The translations under genes were made by a program, and so were the position numbers. Source: Prostheceraeus crozeri (taxonomy: Eukaryota > Platyhelminthes > Polycladida > Euryleptidae). Taken from it: a DNA stretch of 64,000 nt. The notes under the pieces are model-generated. The model was not told where the DNA came from, searched no databases, and saw only the letters and a program-made list of their open reading frames with translations. The stretch spans positions 62,001-126,000 of the forward strand of contig CAJQUW010014754.1 in assembly GCA_907163375.1 (NCBI GenBank), written 5' to 3'. Below are positions 55,440 through 64,000 of the stretch, piece by piece; the stretch's first letter is position 1, and each line of letters begins with the position of its first letter.

Positions 55440-57206
55440 TGCATTGTCATTTATAATTAGAACTGAATATCCAAATCTTTACTTCGGGGATTACATTCTT
55501 ACATCGTCAGAAGGTATTCAGCAGGGTGATCCATTGGGGCCACTTTTGTTTTGTCTTGCGGTGCAGCCGATAATAGATACCTGTGACGCAGAACTCAATC
55601 TGTGGTATTTAGACGATGGAACCTTAGGGGGAAACCTGGATGGTGTCCAACATGACTTTAAAACCATTATTGAATGCGAGGATCGGCTAGGTTTGTCAAT
55701 CAATCCTTCAAAATGCGAACTGATTGTATGCAGCGATAACACTGATTACATTGATCAAGTTTATAATCATTTCCGCTCTACGTCGCCAGATATCAAACTA
55801 ACAGATCTAAAGGACGCAACTCTACTTGGGTCTCCACTTTCGTTAGAGTCATCTCTCTCTCTCTATCCTCGAAGAAAAACTTGCAAGTTTTGAAGTAATG
55901 AAGTCCCGTTTGAAACTGATCGATGCTCATGATGCACTTTACCTTCTTAAAAATTGTTTTAGTATCCCGAAATCAATGTATACTTTGAGATCATTTCCAT
56001 GCTTCATGAATCCAATTATCAACAAATATGAATTTACCCTGCAAATGGGACTGGAAGATATCCTCAACACAAGCTTTACCGACCAATCGTGTGGACACAG
56101 GCTACTCTTCCAGTTTCATTCGGTGGGCTTGGTACTCGAAAGGCTTCATCTTAAACGTTGCCCGCATTTATTGCTTCTTCAATGAATTGTTCTAATTATG
56201 TTGATAACGTTTTGCCACCTTTATACAGAAACAACGACCCTTACTTGGATATTGCAATGAGTAGATACGATACCATACTACGAGCATCTGATATGCAAAA
56301 GCCAGAAATTTCAAATCCTCAATCTGTTCGACAAAAGACATTGGATAATGCCATCTGCACCGGCATTAGAGACACTCTGCTCTTAAATGCGACTACTGTA
56401 CAAGACAATGCCCGACTTATTTCCACTGCATCATTACATTCTGGCGACTGGTTAAATGCAATGCCAATTTCATCCCTGGGCCTCAAGCTGGATGACGTTC
56501 AACTGCGAATTGCTGTCGATCTTCGCCTAGGATCAACATTGTGCCATGCACATACTTGCATCTGCGGCACTAAAGTTGAACCAAACGGGCATCACGGATT
56601 TAGCTGCAAGAAAAGCGCAGGACGGTTTCCACGCTATCACCAAGCTAACGACCTCGTAAAGCGTGCTCTGGGATCCGCCGGATTCCCATCAGTTTTGGAG
56701 CCCATCGGAATGTCACGCTCTGACGGTAAAAGGCCAGATGGAATGACATTGATTCCCTGGAAAGCTGGGAAATACTTAGTCTGGGACTTCACATGCGTGG
56801 ATACGCTGGCACCCAGTCACATTGCTGACTCCAACATCAAGTCAGGTGTAATCGCCGAAAAAACCGAGGCAAAGAAATTGGCCAAATATTCAAACTTGAA
56901 CGATTCAAATCACGTTGTGCCAATCTGTGTCGAGACTTTAGGTTCATGGGGGAAAGAAGGCATGCGTCTCATAAACGAAATCGGCGCGCTCATTAAGCGA
57001 GAGACAGGGGAAATACGATCTACTAAATTCCTCTTCCAAGCGTTGAATATGGCGGTTCAGCGTGGAAATGCGATAAGTGTCTTATCCACCATACCGCGTA
57101 CATCAACTTTGGACGAAATTTTTCTCCTGTAATTTAATTTTTATTTGTAATTTTTCCTGTAGTTGATGTTTTAAAGAGAGATTCGTCAATAAACGCTATT
57201 GCTGAA
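55440..57206 (+). pseudogene. RLE-type LINE of uncertain clade, 5'-truncated
   Basis: Starts inside reverse transcriptase: TEYPNLYFGDY, motif B EGIQQGDPLGPLLFCLA and motif C LWYLDDGTLGG (YLDD instead of the usual Y/FADD). A frame change lies at about 55860 and another at about 56160. The long last reading (56158-57132, 324 residues) has a CCHC knuckle, CICGTKVEPNGHHGFSC, and then RPDGMTLIPW...YLVWDFTCVDT, a PD-(D/E)xK-type nuclease pattern. The end reads AVQRGNAISVLST. A poly-A-like GAAAAAAATT (57203) closes the 3' leader. Similar proteins are common in cnidarians and arthropods. I cannot name the clade with certainty. Confidence 0.78.
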
Positions 57207-58210
57207 AAAAATTAGCTCTTAAATTCAGTGTCAGATTAACGGTGCCATCGCAGTTTACACTGGCATGTTGTTGATAATTTGCAGTCCGAGAATGTCGTCT
57301 TTAACAGCATATTAAGTACACAATAATTGCAGCATCTTGATGAACCCTATAATCTCCAATTTTTATATGATTTGGAACAATGATTTGTAAACTCTGCTGA
57401 TCAGTGTGGTCATTTGATCATTTCAGTTGAATGTGATATTATACCACCCGTTCACCTGAATGCTGTTTATGCAACCGTATAATCTTGACACAAAAGTGTT
57501 GATTCTCAATATTTGCAACAATATTCAATGCTAAGTTCATCAGTGGCGGAAATTGAGTGTCGAAATTGAAATAATCACATACACCTTCCCGTTGGCTTCA
57601 TGCAATATAAACAGTCGATTTTCAAATAAAGTTGTATCATGTAAAAAGTCAATCATTCCTCCGCACGAGTCAATAAAGCTGCGACACTAAATAAATTACC
57701 CAATCATAACCAGGGTGGGAACCCGGCCGGTTTTTTTGGCCGTGTTCCGTTTTATTTAAAGTTAATCGGTTACCACATTTCAAAATACTTACAAGATGTT
57801 TTCCTGCTCAGATCAGAATTAATGCATATGAGCATTCCTATGCTCATGTACATAGTCACCAACGAAATATGCCAAAGCGTTCATGCTTTTGAAACCGAAG
57901 TTTACGAACGCAGTGGAAATCGCCATGTTATCAATGGCTTATCCCGCTAAAAAAATGATTTCAAAAAGACATCTACATGTATGTCATAACCCTCAGAAAT
58001 AGTTTTTCAAGATTTGTTTTTTGCAGAACACGCTGTATTTAAATTAGGAAACTGCGAAGCTTCGAGATTCGATTCGATTCGATTCACGAATTGGCCGGCG
58101 ATTTGAGATTCGATTCCGAAATTATGATTCCAGAAAAATTCAAATCGGTCCGCTTCGACTGGCCAAGAGTTACTTCAGTTGTTTTCTTTTGATTTAGGTA
58201 TAGAAATTCC
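57207..58210. other. No gene recognised
   Basis: Contains an hAT-like end word CAGGGTGGGAACC at 57711 without a partner, and a GATTCGATTCGATTCG run at 58060-58085. Confidence 0.35.
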
Positions 58211-58214
58211 CGTT

Positions 58215-58770
58215 CCGAGTTGCTGATCAACTCCACAAATTTCTTGCTTCTTTTCTTAATGACCGGCAGATATCTGTCGTCTTAGATGGTCAAAAGTCTT
58301 CCACCAAGGTTGTCAATGCAGGAGTTCCTCAAGGGTCAATTTTGGAACCTACTCTTTTTCTGCTGTACATCAACGACCTCCCAGACTGCCTAGTGAGTAA
58401 ATTGGTGATGTATGCAGATGACGCGACACTCTTCAATTCCAATGAGCGACTAGACCACAGTTCTCCGTTAGACCGGATGTTGCTTCACTCAGTCTCGTCT
58501 ACCGATACTATTTCCGTAGAAGCTGCTCTGCAGTAAATGAGTGCGCACCCAAACATAAGATCTTCTCCAGAAGCGCACTCGCAGCTAATGTACTCACATG
58601 CTATCATGTGAGCTCAGAACGCGCACGTGCTATGAGTCGCTCGAAAAGCTATTTTGTTCGCACGGCACATCTTTGGAATCAGCTTCCCCAGACCACTTTC
58701 CCGGACCAATACAATCTTGATAATTTCAAGAGGCGTGCGAACAGGTCTCTGATGGGGACAGATTAATCAA
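58215..58770 (+). pseudogene. Jockey/CR1-like LINE fragment
   Basis: The first part (58215-58440) has LDGQKSSTKVVNAGVPQGSI (motif B) and LVMYADDATLFNSN (motif C). A gap then follows and the last part (58560-58765) encodes YFVRTAHLWNQLPQTTFPDQYNLDNFKRRANR, the usual C-terminal end. The thumb region between them is deleted and the 5' part is missing. Confidence 0.8.
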
Positions 58771-59487
58771 ATGAGAGGATCTGTTTTTCTTTTATTCAAA
58801 ATAATGCAATTTATTTCTTTTTCATTGAGTAACCCCTAGCTTCGTTCATGGCTCGTAGCTGTGCTAGGGGTAAAAATTCGGTAAAAAATGTAGGTCTTTG
58901 GACAATATTGCTTCTTGTTATACGAGATATACAGACCTAACAAACCTCCTGTTTTTTAGGCATTTCTCCAATTTTTCGGTTAAGCTCTTCTTTCTTCTTC
59001 TATTTTTCCTACTTTTTTGGAATTTGCCGTACATCATTGGTGCCGATTGAGGGATAAATATTTATTTTGGGACATATGTTGCTTGCGAAGACCTTATGAA
59101 GTAGGCGAATTTATTGCTGCCCACATAAACATCAACACATTTTTGATCATTCAGTATCTACAGTGGAACTTAGTTGGGCACAGTGAGGTACATTTCAGTC
59201 ATCTAATGGTCGACTTATTCATAAAGTCCCAAATGAGTACTAAGAAGAGTATTGAACCTGAGTACTAACTATGATTAAGAAATTAGTCCCAAAATCTAGT
59301 GGTCTTTTAGTTCGATAATATCAGTACTCATTTTAGAACTCATTGGGTTCAAAAGCACAGTACGCAATTCGTACTCATTTTAAAACTGTTTGGGTTCGAA
59401 AACACAGTACTCAATTCGCTCTCATTTTACTCATTCCACTTACTTGAAAGTGGAATATAAGTAGTGAATGCCATATTGACTGTCATT
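58771..59487. other. LINE 3' leader, then no gene
   Basis: GCTAGGGGTAAA-type sequence to about 58890 is probably LINE 3' leader. The rest shows nothing. AGTACTCA(A/T)TT words recur at 59230-59430. Confidence 0.35.
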
Positions 59488-60125
59488 TATGATCCTCAAA
59501 TTATGATTGAAATAGAAGTGCAACATCCTTATATTGAAGATCCACACAATAGCACAATAGTGACCAATTACGGATGCGAATGATGACTCATCATCAACGA
59601 TATACATTGACTGTTGAAATTATTTCTTGATCACAGATGGGACAAGATATAGTTTTCAAGGATACATAACATGTAGAACACATAACAGTATGAGAACATG
59701 GTAAAAAAGAAGGGACCGTTCCCGTTTAAAACACTCAACGCAGTTCCGTTCACATAATAATTTAAACGTCTCTTCTTCTAATTTCCATGTGAAGTCACTT
59801 TTATTGGTAGAACAATTTGTCAAATCACTTGCAAAGGTCAACTTTTTCTTCTTCATTCCAGATCGTTCCAATTTCATCCCCCTAATTTCATTGTCTATGC
59901 AATGTAGCATTGAGAAATCCTCTATCCAACCACGATCCAAATTATGATTCATGGCATGCTATCCAGATCCATTAGTCGTCCAACTAAATCACCAGCTGTG
60001 GTATTTTCATTTAGATTTGTAACAGATTCTATAGCATTTAACGAATAACCAATGTCTCCTGCAGCAATCCTGGCTAGCAATTGGGAAACTAGCCATCAAT
60101 ATACAAATCATCAAACAACTTCCAC
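59488..60125. mobile_element. Second Polinton fragment
   Basis: 59488-59820 matches 18740-19075 closely (shared ATGATTGAAATAGAAGTG, GATGACTCATCAT, ACATAACATGTAGAACACAT and more). Past 59820 it continues with sequence not present in the first copy. The minus strand reads a 98-residue stretch with a Lys-rich middle. It is a broken piece of the same Polinton family, about 41 kb from the first, and is bounded on the right by a LINE. Confidence 0.8.
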
Positions 60126-62125
60126 GTATTTATAACTTAACTTGGTTATGAAATTCAATAAAGATTGTATCCACAATTATAACGATTGTGACTATCATGT
60201 CGATAATTACAATCGTTGCAATTGTCGCATTTGAACGAGCAGTCTCAAAATCAAACCACATTCGTCTATCTGGTATGTACAATCGCCCTTTCTCCGAGAT
60301 GTTACAGAAGCCATATAATTGAATATCATCGGCATAAGAGTGCATGCGAAGATCATGTTCATGAGCAATATCAACGAGATCTGCCGCGTAGAGGACAAAC
60401 AGCAGAGGCCCCAAAACTGATCCCTGTGGAACTCCGCAGATCACTGGCGTAGGTATCGAAAACGTCGAGCCTTGTCTTACCGACTGAGTTCGTCCGGTGA
60501 GGAAGGACTCCAGCCACTGTAGCACGGGATCGTCGAGGCCAAAAGATGATCGGAGTCGGGTGATGAGGATAGAATGATCATTTGTGTCGAAAGCACTGGA
60601 GAGATCAAGAAAACGCAATAGGCCAATCTTGCCACTATCCATGGCACGGAAGATGTCTGAGGAGAACTTCAGAACATCAGTTTCGGTGGAGTGTCCCGGT
60701 CCGTATGCAGATTGGAGCCTTGACATCAGACTGAAAGCTTCGAGATGAGAGCGCAACTGGGAACACACAAGTCTTTCGAGGATCTTTGAAAGAGTGGGCA
60801 AGCTGGAGATTGGGCGGTGTGTATTGACATTGGTGGCGTCAACTTTGCCCTTCTTCGGGACCGGAGTAATGTATACCTTCTTCCAGGCGGATGGGAAAAT
60901 GCCTCATCACTGATCTGTTGTAAAGATGCGCAATGAACGGCGCCAGTACGTCAATACAGCTTTTCAGGATACCTGTGTGAAAAGGATCACCAACTGATGT
61001 CTTGTCAGACAGCTTTCTAACTTCGGATGTCACCAAAGCAGGAGTGAGTTCACGAAAAGAAGTGAGGTGGCAGTCAGGAGGTGCAACCGAGAAGATAGCT
61101 GGGGTGGAGTCGATGGTTGCCTGGCGGCCCTCACTGACCTTCGCTTCAAAATGTTGATGATAGTCGGAAGCTGTGAGGTGCTGAGATGGCGGAGATTGAC
61201 CAAGACCCATTAGGGAGTCAATCGAGCGCCAGAGATCGCGAGGTGAGCAATAATTTGATTCGGTCTTAGTGCGCTAAAAATGGTCCCTCTTACGGCGGAT
61301 AAGGGTGCGGTAGGCCCTGAGACTGTTCTTCCACTCAATGTAGCTGGAGTTAGCTGATGTCTGGAGCGATGGATCGGAGAGGGCGCGACGTTGAAGGTGT
61401 CGAAAATGCTTCTCAAGATGACGAGCGGGCCGTTTTGCCTCGCGGCAGGTCTCGTCAAACCAAGGGTCTGAAGGACGGCGTCGCAGAGTCACGCGGCGGA
61501 AGGGAATTTGCTCGTCAAATGTAGCAGTAATGCACGAGTCAAACAATGCGGCAAGTTCGTCCGCGCTGAGGTAAATCCAGTGTGAGGGAAGGCACAAAGG
61601 TGAGTGACTTAGGGCTTGTCAGAAAAGAGACAGGTCAAAGCGGCTCCAAAGGCGAGAGATAGAGGAAACGTAGATCGGTGGAGGAGAAACAAAAGGCACG
61701 CTCCAAGTCAGGAGACTGTGATCTGATAGTCCCGGATCACAAACGTTGACGAAAATGTCAGAAAGTTCGGAACGGGAAAAAATGACATCCAGAGTTCCAC
61801 CATGGACATGAGTTGGTACGTTTACCCGACATGCGAGACCGTGAGAAGACATGAGTTTGATGACGATGAATCGATGACGGAGTTTGCGAGAAGAGACGCG
61901 AACTGGAATAGGGCGGGCAGTCGACTTTTTACGTAAAATTCCGAAGTAAAAAAGGCGCCTCTTCAAAGTGCGTGGGATTGTGAACACAAACGAATTCTTC
62001 TCAACAATGAAGTAACTGCTGTAGCGAAGAGGCATGGTGGCAAGCCTACGCGTGAATTGTCTATTGTCTGGGATGCAGATATCTAGGCGCTGACTGGCGT
62101 TCCTATGCAAGCAACACTCATGCAC
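60126..62125 (-). pseudogene. CR1/Jockey-like LINE copy
   Basis: The order on the minus strand is: an N-terminal piece with YFGILRKKSTARPIPVRVS (61900); an endonuclease C-terminus, GGTLDVIFSRSEL and DPGLSDHSLLTWSV (61720-61810), reached after a deletion of most of the endonuclease; a linker (61274-61597); then reverse transcriptase in 60839-61210 and 60130-60801, with RPISSLPTLSKILERLVCSQL, motif A LRFLDLSSAFDTNDHSIL, motif B GVPQGSVLGPLLF and motif C MHSYADDIQLYGF. After motif C the sequence leaves the family within about 20 codons, so the thumb and tail are lost. Frame changes lie near 61610, 61260 and 60830. Confidence 0.84.
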
Positions 62126-63240
62126 AAAGTCGCAAGAAGTGCTGGCAAATCCGACCGTTCACCTCGACGGCTGACGATCGAATGATATTCATATTCTTAT
62201 TCCTTGTGTTACATGCATTCGAATGAGCTCAAACGAGACACCATAATATGACACTTACCCGAAACAGTTAAATGACGCACTCAGTTTTCAGAATTTACAT
62301 GAAATCAGATGCAACTCGAAAATGATATCTAAACGACGTATTCTCGAGGAAATACAGAGACATGTTGCATCAGATCAGCGAGCGTGAAAAAATTCGATGT
62401 AATCAGGTACTTAGATCTGCAAGTTACATCAGACGAGAATAGTTCGTAATGAATTGAAGTGTTGTTAGGGGCAGTCTATTATAGAGCAAGTGAATTAATC
62501 CAATATCCATGTGAATTCCATGATGAGTTTTGGTCGACCAACAGTCTTGAAAATAGTCTCAATCTGAGAAGAGCACTGAGTTCAGTATGATATGGCAACA
62601 AGAAAGCATTCCGTCCTGTTAATTTTCGTTAAGTAAATCCGAATCAGCAGAAATTAGGTACTTATGGGTTATCTCACGTTTTCAAAGTTGTCTAAAATCC
62701 GTAGAAATAAATCAATCGTCACAAAACTTTAATCGCAAGTAAGTGAGGTTATTCTCTACCCTCATGCAAATCGGAGAAGTCCTTTTTGAATTAGGAGCAA
62801 TAACTTGAAGTGCAGCGATGACGGCAGCTTGATCTGACTTCGTATGACCTTTCCGTCAGAGCAGAAAGCACTTGAGGTCAACAAAGTCATTTCCCAACAA
62901 CTCGTGAAGCGATGATGACCAGACTACATCCCTTATGTTAATATGCTTGGCTTAATAAAGGTGTGGCAAAGTAGTGGTCGTGGGAAGATTTCAAATAACA
63001 GTGGATGAGACGAGGAGGTAGAGAGAAAAAAGCACACATCAGTAACAATAATGCGTCGAACAGACGAAGTCAAATCAAGTTGCAGACTTCGCTACACTTC
63101 ACGTGATCGTCTCTCATGCAAAAAGTACTTTTCTAATCTGCATAAAACTTTGTGTGTGGGTAGAAAATATGCTTAAGTACGTTTACCTGAAGTTTGGTGA
63201 CGATTGCTCTATCTTTGCATATTTTAGACAAATTTGAAAA
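62126..63240. other. No gene recognised
   Basis: AT-rich spacer, no element ends found. Confidence 0.3.
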
Positions 63241-63329
63241 CCCGCGGGGGGAGATGACCCATAAGTACCAGAAATTATTCTCTTGAGTATCGAACATCAT
63301 GTAGCGAAGTTCTCCATCTACTACTTATG

Positions 63330-63615
63330 CATATATAGCCTTATTCCTTCTCCGTGTTTCCATCAGGAGACATCCATGTCCTCTTGTGTATCGACTTGTG
63401 TTTGAAGAAGGTGTTCCCTAGGCATATTCCATTTGTAACAGAATGAAATGAAACGTTCTTCATTATCGTTTCTACTGAATGAAACTCCATATAAGCCTAG
63501 TACAGACTGATAGCCTTGTCTATCTCGCGTCTACTTGCGCGTTGAAATCGCCAAGCAGCAGCTTCACGTGATAACTTGGGACACTGTCGTAATTTTCTAA
63601 AGTAGAAACTTAATC
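63330..63615 (-). pseudogene. LINE APE-endonuclease fragment
   Basis: On the minus strand VPSYHVKLLLGDFNA (about 63590-63545) is the GDFNA motif. Further down, GNTFFKHKSIHKRTWMSPDGNT (about 63415-63350) is the next conserved block of RTE-like endonucleases. A frame change lies between the two. Neither reverse transcriptase nor further endonuclease is seen. Confidence 0.75.
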
Positions 63616-63867
63616 ATTTTCTAGAAGATAGATACTTTGACTTGAGAACTTACATTTTGGATCTTCTAAACCTTCATGATATTTATAACTGCGCAACGAA
63701 CACTTGGAGGCTAAACCACAAGTTAATTCAACGAGCACGAAGCGCGAAGGTAATTTGATGGATATTATCAACAGTTTCAGAGACTGCAATCTGAAACTGT
63801 GGTGTAGGAGATTTGGATGACGAGTTTTCTCAACACTAAAACGAAACTGTAGCGGCATGCACCCTCA

Positions 63868-63959
63868 CTGTGGTGTAATTGCAGGTTACAGCACGAGTTA
63901 ATTCAACGAGTGCGAAGCGCGAGTTGAATTTCGAGTGGTGCAACCGAATCACACCACAG
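63868..63959. repeat. Short foldback element, nested palindromes
   Basis: CTGTGGTGTAATTGCAGGTT (63868-63887) pairs with AACCGAATCACACCACAG (63942-63959). Inside it AATTCAAC (about 63899-63906) pairs with GTTGAATT (63923-63930). The inner motif TTAATTCAACGAG(C/T)(A/G)CGAAGCGCGA also occurs alone at 63723-63748. Confidence 0.7.
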
Positions 63960-64000
63960 CTTCTTACCCCTACATTGGTCTAAATATGAGAATTTTTTCC

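Noticed and set aside
57711-57760. hAT-like end CAGGGTGGGAACCCGGCC
   Set aside because: No matching reverse end or 8-bp duplication found within 1 kb.
58060-58090. GATTCGATTCGATTCG run as a possible regulatory array
   Set aside because: Short simple repeat next to LINE debris; no supporting context.
1-64000. CRISPR array or bacterial operon
   Set aside because: No regular short repeat-spacer structure, no Shine-Dalgarno-led gene strings; all large readings are eukaryotic mobile elements.

Overview
This is an animal genomic window that is almost wholly made of mobile-element sequence. The base composition is moderately AT-rich. There are no operons. RNA polymerase III SINE heads and APE- and RLE-type LINEs are present, together with Penelope, PIF/Harbinger, hAT, Tc1/mariner and pogo/Tigger remnants, one Polinton and one BEL/Pao element. 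This mix, the PHD-finger LINE and the P2X7-ballast-like gene fit a marine invertebrate such as a cnidarian. That assignment is inference; no single-copy marker gene is present to prove it.

Layout. At 1-3747 lies the right part of an hAT-like element carrying a nearly whole PIF/Harbinger copy (819-3417). It sits inside the DNA polymerase gene of a Polinton fossil (3748 to about 19075). The Polinton carries PolB, small plus-strand genes that look PC4-like and TBP-like, a minus-strand virion block (protease, capsid proteins, basic core protein), an integrase split by a BEL/Pao element (10691-14519), a packaging ATPase and several unassigned genes. At 19.3-20.9 kb two LINE fragments abut. At 21.6-25.1 kb there is a three-level nest: an outer hAT-like element holds a Penelope-like copy with inverted repeat arms, which holds a 1100-bp hAT with a perfect 8-bp target duplication. 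A tRNA-derived SINE lies in the outer element too.

From 25 to 34 kb there are minisatellites, inverted repeats, an X-box-like tandem repeat, a Tc1/mariner copy with its own 121-bp insertion, and a decayed multi-copy gene with a PIN-like region and a cysteine-rich tail. From 34 to 46 kb come a CR1/Jockey-like LINE, an RTE-like LINE, an almost complete LINE with a PHD finger inserted into a pogo/Tigger remnant, and a short convergent LINE tail. At 46.0-47.5 kb is the one host-like gene, a P2X7-ballast-domain protein with a plausible promoter. It is interrupted by a 747-bp hAT with a perfect 8-bp target duplication. From 48 kb onward are an R2-class RLE LINE, a second SINE, a second Tc1/mariner with long near-perfect inverted repeats, a different RLE LINE with an unusual YLDD motif, LINE fragments, a second piece of the same Polinton family, and foldback repeats.

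The elements do not form a pathway. The story is one of nesting and relative age: the Polinton predates the hAT and BEL copies in it, and the P2X7-like gene was intact until a recent hAT insertion.
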